Source: Corbicula japonica | Lineage: Eukaryota; Mollusca; Bivalvia; Venerida; Cyrenidae | Direction of reading: 5' to 3' | NCBI GenBank assembly: GCA_038501625.1 | Contig: JAZAYU010001122.1 | Span: 1 to 64,000 of the forward strand | DNA length: 64,000 bases | Shown here: positions 23,822 to 34,480 of the stretch, in pieces | How the letters are laid out: each line of letters begins with the position of its first letter | Position numbering within the stretch: position 1 is the stretch's first letter | Notes under the pieces: model-generated | The model's database searches: none | The model's input: the letters and a program-made list of their open reading frames with translations, nothing else | Told to the model about the DNA's origin: nothing | Position numbers and translations under genes: made by a program

Positions 23822-24115
23822 CGTCTGCAAGTCGTTTATCTGTAGATCATGGTTATCGAATTTCATACGTAGTTCTGACAACTCGATTTGTACTCTTGAG
23901 CTGCAAGACTCTGCAGTCTCTTGAAATTGTTTAAGTGCTTCTTCTTGTTTCAAATCCATGTATTTCTTTACTTCTTCTTTTTTAAACGCAATCTCTTTGT
24001 TTGATTCATCTCGTATATGCTTTAGTTCTTCTGTTGCCAGAGTGATGGATGCAAGTGCCGCCCGACATACCTCCGCCTCTGTCTCTGTTGTTATGATGAA
24101 GTTTTCTTGTTGAAG
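23822..24115 (-). CDS. gene A exon 3, coiled-coil region
   Basis: A 294-base exon (98 codons, phase 0 at both ends) from TTTAAG acceptor to the donor GTAAAC at 23821. It reads LQQENFIITTETEAEVCRAA, then a long charged helix with ELKHIRDESNKEIAFKKEEV and KYMDLKQEEALKQFQETAES, ending NDLQT. The Glu/Lys/Leu pattern is a clear coiled coil. Joined to exon 2 it gives INLKS-LQQENFIITTE, a junction seen in bivalve proteins where the HEPN-like module precedes a helix; this recollection is general and not a database result. Likely a dimerisation or spacing helix between HEPN and NACHT. Confidence 0.75.
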
Positions 24116-24369
24116 CTTAAACATATAATATTAATAAATAAATATTTATTATTTAAAATAGTAACTAACTATACATATAATTTTGTCAGCAGATATATTC
24201 ATATACAATGTGTTAAATGTAGAAATAAATAAATTTTAATCTGAATTATATTTAGTGGGATATTCTAATGACTATATAAATCACGATTCATTTATTCGTG
24301 TACAATAAAAAAGTTGTAGATCTTCGCAAAATGTACATAATGTACATAAAATACAGAATTATTACTTAC

Positions 24370-24528
24370 ACTTTTAAGATTGATCACTGCTTGCTTTGAG
24401 CATGTTTTAGCTTTAAGCTCCTTGTCATCTTCAAGAAGTGTAATGATATCATTTATTCCATCAGTGAGCTGCTGGTCTTCCAGTTCCATGGACGGTGAGT
24501 GAAACACGCTATTCCTCCACTCTCTGAT
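24370..24528 (-). CDS. gene A exon 2, C-terminal half of HEPN-like domain with RX4H
   Basis: A 159-base exon (53 codons) between a TTACTCAG acceptor (AG at 24529-24530) and a consensus GTAAGT donor at 24369. It reads IREWRNSVFHSPSMELEDQQ, then LTDGINDIITLLEDDKELKA. The R-N-S-V-F-H stretch is the RX4-6H motif of HEPN domains, followed by the usual helix (INDIITLLED). Joined in phase 0 to exon 1 it reads LFDKIREWRN. HEPN domains with this motif are often metal-independent RNases, but some are only interaction modules. Catalytic activity cannot be told from sequence alone. Confidence 0.8.
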
Positions 24529-24774
24529 CTGAGTAACATATAACATATGATCAAAGTATCGTTCAATCATAAAATTTACATAAAATTTAAATAAAATACA
24601 AATAACCATATGACTCAGAACGTTTTTGAGTGTGTGAAATAATATACTATGTGAAGTTATACTTTGTGTTATACAGTCGATTATGATTACAGTTATGACA
24701 ACACCTTAATCTTTGTCCGTACAAATATATTAAAAATCTGTCTTGAAAAACACTGCTGTTTAGAAGAAGAAGGA

Positions 24775-24789
24775 GATGATGATGGTGAC

Positions 24790-24829
<40 letters not shown>
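24775..24829. repeat. GAT trinucleotide microsatellite
   Basis: About seventeen GAT/GAC units in a row lie in gene A intron 1 region. Translation gives poly-Asp or poly-His frames on the two strands, which are artefacts. Confidence 0.95.
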
Positions 24830-24831
<2 letters not shown>

Positions 24832-25121
24832 AAAGAAAAGTCATTCAGTTTGTTTATGAAATAGTTTCTTCCGATAATAAGCGATCCTGTATTTTTGAAA
24901 TACTCTTTCTACGTTAACGAGTTTCATGATTGTGATATTTTTTTAAATAAATTATTAGATACATGTATATTTGATTTGAGAAATTTTCTTAACCTACTTC
25001 GATCGAGAAAAAAATTAAGCACTGAACTCGTAAAGAACTTTTATCAATTTCATTTACTTAAAATGAAAAGAAAAAAAATCAAACACTAATAGTCCCAACG
25101 TTTTTTTTATAAGATCCGTAC

Positions 25122-25670
25122 CTTGTCAAACAGATTAACTGGGGATAAAACACGTCTTTGAAAGAATGTACAGTTGATAAACAAATGCAGTAGTCCTGCA
25201 ACATCTGTATCTTCAGCTGACTGTTTCCTGTCATATCCAGGAACATTTATAAAGCATTTGGCTATCTCCCATGGGTGAGTGGTCCACTTTGTGATGTCTG
25301 TATTTTTCCAAAAGGGTTGAAGTGTCCCGTGAGACTTGACAATTTCATCGTAGATGCGGTCACATATGTTGTTTGGACAGCAAGAAGTATTGCTAAGAAG
25401 ACAGTTGCAATTACGTTGACCTATGGGACATTGCTTAACTTTTGGAGCAGGGGCGTGCGGCGGTTTTACCGTTTTCAGCGTGCACAAATTGCAAGTTGAT
25501 CGAGGAGACAGTCCTAGAGTCTGCAAGATTCGACTGTGCTCGTCATTGACCACTTCATCTACAAAATCATCAATACCGTCTTTGAGGTATTTTAGCGCCA
25601 GTCCACCTTTGACCCACTTTAAGTATTTACGGTCATGTAACTGAGTTTCATGAGAACCTCGGGACGACAT
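25122..25670 (-). CDS. gene A exon 1, N-terminus and first half of HEPN-like domain
   Basis: A 183-codon exon. The ATG at 25668-25670 directly follows a TTTTCCAG acceptor-like site, so I place the start there with a 5' UTR intron upstream; a second ATG lies in frame 15 bases further upstream. It reads MSSRGSHETQLHDRKYLKWV, GGLALKYLKDGIDDFVDEVV, then a Cys-rich insert (CNLC, CPIGQRNCNC, SCCPNNIC), then ITKWTTHPWEIAKCFI and AEDTDVAGLLHLFINCTFF before LFDK at the donor (GTACGG). The Cys spacing could bind a metal. The helix order, ending in a DxxGLL helix and then an RNxxxH helix in exon 2, resembles DZIP3-type HEPN domains; that assignment is an inference. Similar modules are common in bivalve proteins. 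Confidence 0.75.
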
Positions 25671-25880
25671 CTGGAAAATAACCATTATTTATATTTAACA
25701 ACTGCTCAGTGAAGTGTTTGTGTTTGTTTAGAAAGTAGACGGAATAAAATCTTGTCAATAATACTTGAATACAATTATTCAAAGTCAGATAAGATTTGGA
25801 ACTGGGATTAAATTGTTGCATTGTATGTATTGACTAAACTGCTTATTTAGTTGCACCATGAACATAGAATGTTAAGTTTT

Positions 25881-25887
25881 ACTTACT
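25881..25887 (-). other. candidate donor of a 5' UTR exon of gene A
   Basis: TTCAA followed by GTAAGTAAAA (GT at 25885-25886) is a strong donor 216 bases upstream of the acceptor before the gene A ATG. It would give a short first intron, 25671-25886. The exon's 5' end and promoter are not visible. Confidence 0.3.
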
Positions 25888-26914
25888 TGAAGCTAAAGTG
25901 CTTCCTCTCTAACGAGTATGTTGTGTTTGACAGGGTTATTAAACAATTATGTTTTGAAAGCTTTTCAAAAGTTCTGATCTTCTGCTCTTTAAAAGTTTTT
26001 TTGTGACTTCGAGATTTGAGGAAAGGCCGTTGTCCTCTTACACGAGTGTCGCACTACCTGACACCTAGTTTTACACTTGAAAAATTCTAATGAAATCCCT
26101 ACATCAATTGGCTCAAGTGTCAAAATAAATATAATTCTTTTAATAACCATAGTAGCAAAATTAAATTTTATGACATTTAAATTACCCCATATTGAAATAA
26201 AATTTTCTCAATCTGGCAAACAGATTAGGAAATAATGTTTTAGTTTAAACTGTGCCTAAACGATGATCAATCAAACTTTGTCTCATATTGGTAATGCTAA
26301 CCCATAATCCCGTGTTCTTAAGAGACATCCACAGTCCAAAAAAAAAGGAATGGGAAGATAGAATTATAAAATTTAATATATAATATTCTATTATCATCTA
26401 AACTCAAAAACAATACACATAATAAGTTGAATGCAAACGTGAGGAATTTTATGCTTTTCAAAATTTGATAAGGACCACTTTTGTAGTCAGATAATTTTAC
26501 ATTCGTGTTTCAGTTCAAAGATTCAACTTAAATGACGTATTCACCGGATTTATCAAATTGACTAAACATAAACCTTAATGAATCATGAACTGTTTAAATT
26601 GTTAACCTTAAAAAATAATGATTACATACTCCAAAAAGTGGTCCTTATCAAGTTTTAGTAGTATATATTATAACTTTCAATTGTGAAAAGATATATCATT
26701 TAATTTACTTGAATTTCCTGATTTTTTCTTTTGCCACATATAAACAAACAAGAATAATCATGATCAAACACAAGTGACAAAACAACACAATGCATTGTTG
26801 TCAGTATCATATTACCTGTGTTGTATTTAAAACGATGTTCTCTGCTGTTCACTGTTTGCATATGGATGTATTGTGAAGTTTTGGTTTGGTATCCGATCGG
26901 CCTTCTATAGGGTT

Positions 26915-27010
26915 GTCCCGGCAAGCTCAGTCGGTAACGTGATCGAAATTACATGGCTAGGCGCTGTCACCGTACGGTACGGGTTCGCTCCCCACTAGAG
27001 GCGTTATCAT
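26915..27010 (+). repeat. tRNA-like SINE head, copy 1
   Basis: GTTGTCCCGGCAAGCTCAG with CGGTAACG resembles a pol III A box, and GGGTTCGCTCCCC a B box, 50 bp apart. It matches 30346-30450 closely, including the GGCTAGGCGCTGTC middle and the CTAGAGGC tail. Confidence 0.6.
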
Positions 27011-29194
27011 TTAACATGTCTTTATCTATGAAAAGTGTGACACAGATAACCCATTTATACTGATAACTGTACTGTATATCTGTCCACCATAGAAACCCAT
27101 ACGGTAACACCGTCAATATGGTTTTGAATGAAAATACATTTTAATTGTTTGAGAAAGACCAAAATTACCATAGATTAACACTAGATAAATACTTACGATT
27201 AGAATCTAGGACTGGACCTTTCGAACGTCTTGATACTGATGTGCAAATCTGCTCATCTGCTCTGCTTTTGAATCTTTCATGTAACAGTTATATCGGCTGT
27301 GTGGTTAACCTCGCATCGTATTCTGGATCGATGCTGCTGGCCTTGTTTGGTCTGCGTCTGAACCTCACTGATTATGGTTTGTCTAGATACAGCTTTCTAC
27401 CTATTTACCTCACGAGTTGTCGTTTGAAAAGAAGTTCAAGTTCAAGTATTACGGGGGTTTGTCGTTTAATTTAAAAGTTAACGACACATTTAATTAAGCA
27501 TACATATATGGCCTGATATGTGTTATCTTAAATATATTTCGTAGTTACCGTCTACACGAAAATGTATACACGAATAAACTAGGTAGTGTGCATTTTTGTT
27601 GAATAAATTTTATCATTGCAAGCACAAATATTCTGAAAGGTAGGGTTATGTACACAAATTTACACTTTCCCTTCAACGACAGATAAGCAAGCTACACAAA
27701 TATAAACCTTAAGATTTAAATACTGTTTCATGAGAGAAGAATATATTTTGGGAGCAATGACTTAAACAATATAGACGACAAGCCGTCCCATGATACTTCA
27801 AAACAGTTTACACACCATCATGATATGTATTCAACAGAATTTTCTTTTATCTTAATCTGCATTGTTCTATGTTGTTTATACCAATTTGATTAAACCAATT
27901 GTATAAAAATTACCCGTACTGTATTCATATAAGTAAGTGGCATGCGTATTAATCACAATTATGTACATTTTTTTACTAAATAAAAGGGGTTACCCTGTAA
28001 AGGGGTCTGAAACGAAAAACAAAAAAAATTGATTTAAACAATGGAACGTTAAAATGTACTTACAAAAAGGTAACAGTCCGATATTCTCCCTTGTCTAACA
28101 CGGTTTACATCCCTTTAAGAGTTTGTCCCGTTTGTCTCCCTTTGGAGGGAAGTGCATCCTTTCATGATCTGACTGATCAAGATATTCTTACTGTAGATCG
28201 GACGGATTATATACACATTTATCACGTCATAAAGTGGCTTTTATCAAAAGTGGGTTATTTTATGAGATAAATGTCATATGATGGTATATAACCGTCATTA
28301 ATTTTAAACCGTGTCCAAAATTACTGAAGCTGACCGATTTACAAGAGTCCTTGTCTGTAAAAGCAACAGATAGTTAACAATGTCAATAATAAGTTATATC
28401 AGCGTATTAGATACAGAGTTTGTCCACGACAGGGACAGATAGCGTCTTCTATGTTGCAGTGTTCAATGTCACAAATTTTGATATAATTATTGCAAAGTGT
28501 GGGAAATAAATCAAGTTGCTAAGAAAACTTTCCCTCGAGTGAACACGTATACAATCCTTACTTCAGGTGGGCGTACAAGTAATAGGCTGGCAATAGCAAA
28601 TGTGTTCTGATTTATTAAAATTAAAAAGATAATCCACAGTTTGCAAACAGTGCCCATTTTATCTATCTATATTTTTATTACAGTTACAATTAAAATGTCA
28701 AAACATATCAGCAAAGACATCGTTTACCTTGCTGTGCCCCATATATGATCGAAATCTCCAATTGTCCTTAAGGTATTTCATACCCCCAGTTAGTACAGTT
28801 GCACTAATGATGAGCTGTGAAAATTAAATTATCATTTTTTCAACAATTTCCAAACAAACTGTTATTATATTGTTACAAACAGATGAATATTGATAATAAC
28901 AAGAGACAATTGTTGAAAAAAATGAATTTTGTTAGAAAAGTTATAAAATGTGGTACCTGCTATGTTGTCTAATCCGGGTGTCAAAATAAAGCACTTTCCG
29001 CTCAAATATATCAAAAATAATTAATTACAATATCCAGTTTAATGTTCCATCTAGGGTCAACCAGTGTTACTTTTTCAAAATAACTTGAAAAAATTGCTCT
29101 TATAAATCGAAATCCAAACACATCATCCTTTGTCCCATGAAATCACTAAGAAAATCGAATTAAAATAGATGAAAAAGGAACTTTGAAATCTACC

Positions 29195-29310
29195 GAACAC
29201 GATAAATATGAACATATTGCAGGCTCGGTTTGATTGACCCTGTTCATGGGCAGTAATGCAAATGCATATAACTGCCCACGCCGCCTAGCCCCGATTTCAA
29301 TATAGGGAAC
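29195..29310 (-). repeat. dispersed repeat with TATGCATTTGCATTACTGCC core, inverted copy
   Basis: On the minus strand it reads GGGGCTAGGCGGCGTGGGCAG, then TATGCATTTGCATTACTGCC and TCAATCAAACCGAGCCTGC, the same family as 1605-1715. Confidence 0.6.
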
Positions 29311-29350
29311 TATGTTTATACCTTTGTAATAAACTTGTTTAAAATACACT

Positions 29351-29525
29351 TAAAGAAATTAGAAACGCAACTTCTTTAAACACCAAATATGTTTCGTGAT
29401 TAAAGAAGTTGCGTTTTTAATTTCTTATACTTTATAATATGTACTTGAAGAAATAAGAAATGCAACATCTTTAAACATGAAATGTAATTCTTGTTAAAAA
29501 AATTGCTTTTCTAATTTCTTTAAGA
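29351..29525. repeat. two adjacent hairpins, AAAGAAATTAGAAACGCAAC type
   Basis: AAAGAAATTAGAAACGCAAC / GTTGCGTTTTTAATTTCTT form the first hairpin (29351-29428). A diverged second one follows (AAGAAATAAGAAATGCAAC / TTGCTTTTCTAATTTCTTTA, to about 29522). Looks like a tandem MITE pair. Confidence 0.7.
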
Positions 29526-30345
29526 ATAAAATAAAGATGTCAGTTTAATTTTGTTATACTGGTCTTCGTGTTGCATTAATTTCAGTGAGATGTTGACTCA
29601 TTGGTATTTGAACTTTAAATATATTTAGAGCTTTTTTACTGCACTGCAGAATTTTTTTATTTTCGTCTTGATTATAGCAACTTCATAAACACGTCATACA
29701 TCTGAATGGCCCTCTTTTCAGAGTTATGAAATATTCAATCCGCATTTGATTAATGTTTTGTGTGTGGTAATCTAGGGAACAGAATGTTCACGAAAGTTCA
29801 CGAAAAAGTGATTCGATTTTTATGACTTATCGCTATTTTTAGCAAACTATTATCGCGATCACTGTTGATATGTTCGTCTTCAGGCGACAGGCAAATAACA
29901 CAAACATGAATCGCGGTTTGTTGCAGGTCTCAAATCATCAACGGGGAGAACTATTGTTCGGTAAGAAATATTCTACATATTTTTTAGACAGTTTAAATCC
30001 TTGAAGAACTCCGGATGAAATAATTCGATGACATTTTCTGGACTGAAATGTAAGTGTAAAAGCATTACATCACACAGTCCAAATTTGAAAAAAAAAATTC
30101 AATTGTTAGGTTTGATCTGTTGCAAACAGTTCTTAATTACAAAACTCTGAAATTAGCAAAGTTATGCAGGTAAATGTAAAGAGTCCTAAGTGTAAATGAA
30201 ATTCACAGTAGCGCTATTTGTGCAGTGTGGCGGCCGTAAAAAGTCTCCCCGTACATATAGTCAGTACTGTTATCAGTAAAATAACCCGTTACCGATGTCA
30301 TGCAGTGATCGTTACGTATATCAGGGCTATCCGATCAACCTTTTT

Positions 30346-30450
30346 TGGGGTTGTCCCGGTTAGCTCAGTTGGTTGCGTCGCGGGAATTGCAGGGCTAGGC
30401 GCTGTCGCCGTGACGGTGCGGGTTCGCTCCCAGCTAGAGGCACTATCATC
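30346..30450 (+). repeat. tRNA-like SINE head, copy 2
   Basis: GTTGTCCCGGTTAGCTCAG followed by TTGGTTGCG is a good A box (TRGCNNAGYNGG) and GTGCGGGTTCGCTCCC a good B box. The loop is longer than in a real tRNA and no acceptor stem closes, so this is a SINE head and not a tRNA gene. Confidence 0.65.
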
Positions 30451-31699
30451 TTTAATTGAATGTGTTACCAATAATTTGAACCATGCAGAATGTCAATCAT
30501 TGTGGGTGGCAGTCTATCGGCATACTTGAACAACTATCCGTTTTGTTGGATACGGATGGTATGTACTGTGTCTCTGTCTTTTGCGTGGTTGACTAGTTGC
30601 TGTCGCCCTATCTGTATGACTTTGGGGTCACCCATAATACATTTGAATAATCAATACACTTAAATGTTTACAATATAAAAATCTAAAACTTCCTTTTAAA
30701 TGCTTTAATCAAATCAATACTGGACTAACTAAATGTTAATACAATGTAGCCAATGCGGACCCGACTGTTGATAGTTTGCTTTTTACATTAACACAGATAA
30801 AATAACATAGCATATTATTATGATTATTGAAAAAATCTTCGCTATGTAAACTGCTTAGTGATTCAACCCCACCACCCCCTCCGCTCCCCAAGAAAGAAAA
30901 GGAACACAACAGTTGCAAAAATACTACATAGTCACCATGATAGTGACCGATTAGTACCAAAGATACTGCTAAATTACTTCCGCTGGCCGCCAAATTGCAC
31001 AGATAGTCTCAATCATTCAGACGCTCTGATTTCGCAATGGCGATTAGTACGTCTAAAGACATTGTTCGTTAAAAAACCAGACACTCTAAAACGAGGCTTG
31101 TTATTAGGACATTAGTATGGAACGCCGTTGTTGTCTTTTGAAAATCATTTTTTAGACTGTCGTCCTGTCAGCTGGAAATCGAAAAAAACATATCCTACGG
31201 CGACACGCATTTTTTAACTGTATTAATGCGCCCAAAGGCGTGTTCAAGTAAGCTGAGGAAGCCATTTAATTTGATGTTTAGTGTTGCTTTGTTTTTGTGT
31301 TTGGCTGTAGAATGTAGGAATATTTTTCAGGTCAAACTATTTTTTACTGCTCTAACTTTTCTAAACGTATAAATAATAAACATACATAATAAGATTTATT
31401 TATGCAAAGTTTGAAAGAACTGCATTTTTCCGTTAGAGAGATTTTGATATTCTTCTCTTTCTATCAATCACCGTACATTAACAACTGCCATACCATATGT
31501 ATGTATGTATTTTGTAATTTCCTCCTTTATTCATAGCACTCCTCTTCACCAGAGAATAAGGTTTTTCGTATATGTACACTTTCTTTAACCTCCATTATAG
31601 GAGATCGCTCGCTGTATTCAACGTATGTTACCCCTACCATCATATTCATGATATCACCAAGTATATATCAACACCACCACCGAGTATTTACAGACATAT

Positions 31700-32020
31700 A
31701 TCTATATATACAATTACATCTGACAGGTTCTGATAACTATAGAGAGATAGCTTTTAGATACAGATACAGGGAATCCGGGTGCGCTACCATATCTTTTTTC
31801 GAAGAGACCCTCTGATTCTTTAACGTGCCCGGGGTATAGCACCGATACACGCACTGAAATTCTACTTCCTGGAAGTGAACCAGCACTTAGTTGGGTGGGA
31901 AACACTAGACGTATAATACAGAAATTTCCAGTGCCGTGTTCGGGATTCGAACTCACGACCTCCGGATTGGTAGACCAACGCGTTACCACTGGACCACCCG
32001 TCCACCCATACAATGTGACA
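31700..32020 (-). mobile_element. tRNA-derived SINE
   Basis: On the minus strand a head with GGTGGTCCAGTGGTAACGC (A box) and GTGAGTTCGAATCCCG (B box) is followed by a body with CACTTCCAGGAAGT and a conserved CCCCGGGCACGTTAAAGAA block, then an AT-rich tail with TATATA words. The GGGCACGTTAAAGAA block is typical of widespread mollusc and marine-invertebrate SINEs, from general knowledge. Confidence 0.75.
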
Positions 32021-32104
32021 GTCTAAAACCATAATCACGAAGAGGCAGCAACGGCGTGTCATATATTTGCATTCGTTTATGTAAAATGGGGTAGGCAAGT
32101 ACTT

Positions 32105-34095
32105 AAACGTCATTTGTTTATAAACCATATATCTGATTTTGTAGCTCGATATCATATTACCTAAATTTTACTTTGCCCAGTGTGGGAGAAATACGGTTAA
32201 AGCACTGTTAACAAATTTCATTAGAAATCGCGATTTATTTTGGATTTGTTTACCATACAAAAGCGCCACCTGTCGGTCTCTATAGCGATGTCTCTAGACG
32301 TTCGTCAGAGCAGTGTGACACTGATCAATGACAGAACGTCTAGATGATCTAGACTATTGCACAGAACGTTCTACTGTTACTGTAAAGCATTGTTGTTAAT
32401 GGCATGTACTGAAAATCAAACCGTCTCCTCTTATAATATGACTATTTTGCACGGGCGATTTTTATTAATAAATAGTATTGTTACCAACTGGAAATCGAAC
32501 AAAATTTACAGCGACAGCGATTACCATATAAATTCGTGCATACTACTAACTGCACGGCAATACAAAATATCGCTAATATAATTATGTGACGTACCATGAA
32601 TAACTGACTGCGTGAAGTGTGGAGCCTCATCTAATTGCAGACTTAAAGGGCCTGACTTGGATCTAAACTGTGTTCTGGATGTATTAAAAGTCTTCTTTGA
32701 TTGAAAAGCGAACAGTGTATAACAATGGTCCAACTGTGTACGTGCGCAGGCTTACCTGGATCTAGACTGTTCCAAGGCGGTAACCCCTCGGGTTCTTATT
32801 TTTGTTAATTGTTTGTCTTGTCCTTTTGAAACTGATCATTTTATTAACCTTGCTCTCTCTCCCTCTTCTTCTTGACTGTGTGGGGAGGCTGATTTTTTCT
32901 GAATGTGGCAATTCCTGATATGCATATTTCACTTTTTTACCATAAGTACCATTTTGTCACATCGCGTCACAATCAATTATAATTAACTGTATTTTTTACG
33001 CTGATAGCTGATTTAAACTGACTTCAATAATCATCATTGCCATAGATCGGAAGAGTTCATTTAAAAGGAATATTTTTTTTTTAATTCTGGGCAGTGAGTA
33101 ACATCATACAGTGGATATTGGTAGACAACGACCAGAGATAATTATTTATGCCGAGCAGTTGATAAAGACTTAAAGTGCAATAGATATATTAAACCAGCAT
33201 TGGCAAAACAACTTGACAAATTGCGAGCTACCTGGAAAAGTCGCTCTACCAAAATGTTTGCTTGGGAATTCCTAATCATTGTTTAATAATGCCGAAAATA
33301 GAATTCCGTAAACTACAACGTTGCGGAAAAGTGTTTGTTATTCCACATTTTAGCATATCTTCTTTACCGCAATTTCAAAGATTGGTGAGGTTAGGACAAA
33401 CACACATTTTAATATGGCCTAATATTTAAAAAAATGTACATTCAATTTCTTCTTTTTATCAATATAAATTTCTACATGTTGCAGACCTGGTTAGTCCCTA
33501 ATTTAAGAAACAAGGTCAATAGATGTGAGTGTACTTGTAAATAAACCACTTTAAATGATGACAGTTGATAAACAATATTTATATAAAAGTTGCTGAATCT
33601 GGTTCAATTAATAATCATTTCTGATAACGCATTAATCGGTCAGTTTTATAGTTTAAGGCGACTTATATCGAGCAAACCAATAATTAAAACAATAAACTGA
33701 TCTCACGCCTTGGTAACAGATTGTGAGCTACTTGAAATTTACCGAGTAGGTAAATATTCGTTTAATGAATTTTAGAAATTTGCTATACATGATCTCAAAA
33801 TATCTCCCGTTTTATTAGTCTAAATCATCCGGACGTTTTGTCATTGATAAGTATCACACTGCCCTGACGAACGTCTAGAGACATCGCATTATAAAAAGTC
33901 TGACAGGCAGATGGCGCTTTTGCAAGAGCAAGTAGGCTTGTTCTCGACTTCAGTTTATCGCGATTTCTAAAAAATATGAAATAAGTTAACAGTACTTTAA
34001 CCGTATAATTTTCACATATGGCACTATGAATTTTGGATAATATGATATCCAAACTACAAAATGATGGATATGGTTTATAACAAAGGCGCTTTTTT
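32105..34095. mobile_element. 2-kb inverted-repeat element, arms of about 250 bp
   Basis: Left arm 32105-32350 (TTTATAAACCATATATCTGA, ATACGGTTAAAGCACTGTTA, AGAAATCGCGATT, GATGTCTCTAGACGTTCGTC) is matched, inverted, at 33830-34090 (GACGAACGTCTAGAGACATC, AATCGCGA-type, TAACAGTACTTTAACCGTAT). A foldback repeat lies inside at 32625-32775. No transposase frame is readable. Confidence 0.7.
32625..32775. repeat. foldback repeat family, copy nested in the 2-kb element
   Basis: CCTGACTTGGATCTAAACTG and CTTACCTGGATCTAGACTG are inverted or direct relatives of the GGATCTACACTG family. Confidence 0.4.
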
Positions 34096-34139
34096 GATCG
34101 CATGCCCCTTTACTATACATAAATGATTCCAAATATATG

Positions 34140-34480
34140 CAACGTCGTTACTACCACAACTTGTTGTTATGGCTTTGCATAGTGATGTTACTTACGGGTG
34201 TGCATCATTATGATATGTAAATGCATTTAAGTTGTTACGTATTGCCTGTGCATCATTCCCGTTATATGTACACATCAATATGTTATGTCCGTCCACCATT
34301 ATGTTATGATACAGTAATGCATCATTACATTACATGTATGAATTAGAATCATTACGTTATCTTTTTACACCATTACATTATACACAATAGTATGCATATA
34401 CAGCATGCTTGTGTACTTCATTACTTTATCTGAATGTCTCATTATGTTGTATCTGTGTACAATTGATAAGTATCATCAAT
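34140..34480. repeat. degenerate CATTACGTTAT-type repeat
   Basis: CATCATTATGATAT, CACCATTATGTTAT, CATCATTACATTAC, ATCATTACGTTATC and CACCATTACATTATAC follow at short, irregular intervals. Low-complexity array with no coding value. Confidence 0.5.

Larger units (their letters stand above)
6811..25670 (-). pseudogene. gene A: HEPN-like / coiled-coil / NACHT / LRR NLR-type gene with decayed LRR end
   Basis: Gene model on the minus strand: exons 25122-25670, 24370-24528, 23822-24115, 15864-15954, 7906-9476, then a broken LRR part at 6811-7905. Seen: all splice sites are GT/AG and phases agree (0, 0, 0, then 1). Each exon continues the previous one sensibly, so the N-terminal 870 or so residues form one open frame. 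Known of the family: NACHT-LRR receptors sense danger and oligomerise through the NACHT ATPase; HEPN domains with RX4-6H can be RNases. Inferred: the intact part encodes an NLR-like protein with a HEPN and coiled-coil N-terminus acting in the cytosol. The LRR end is frameshifted, so the gene is either a pseudogene or makes an LRR-less protein. Linking exon 4 to exon 3 across 7.9 kb is the weakest step. Confidence 0.65.

Noticed and set aside
24647..24864. Poly-His and poly-Asp frames
   Set aside because: GAT microsatellite translated on both strands.
30346..30450. Possible functional tRNA gene
   Set aside because: A and B boxes are present but the acceptor stem does not close and a second, diverged copy exists at 26.9 kb, so it is a SINE head.
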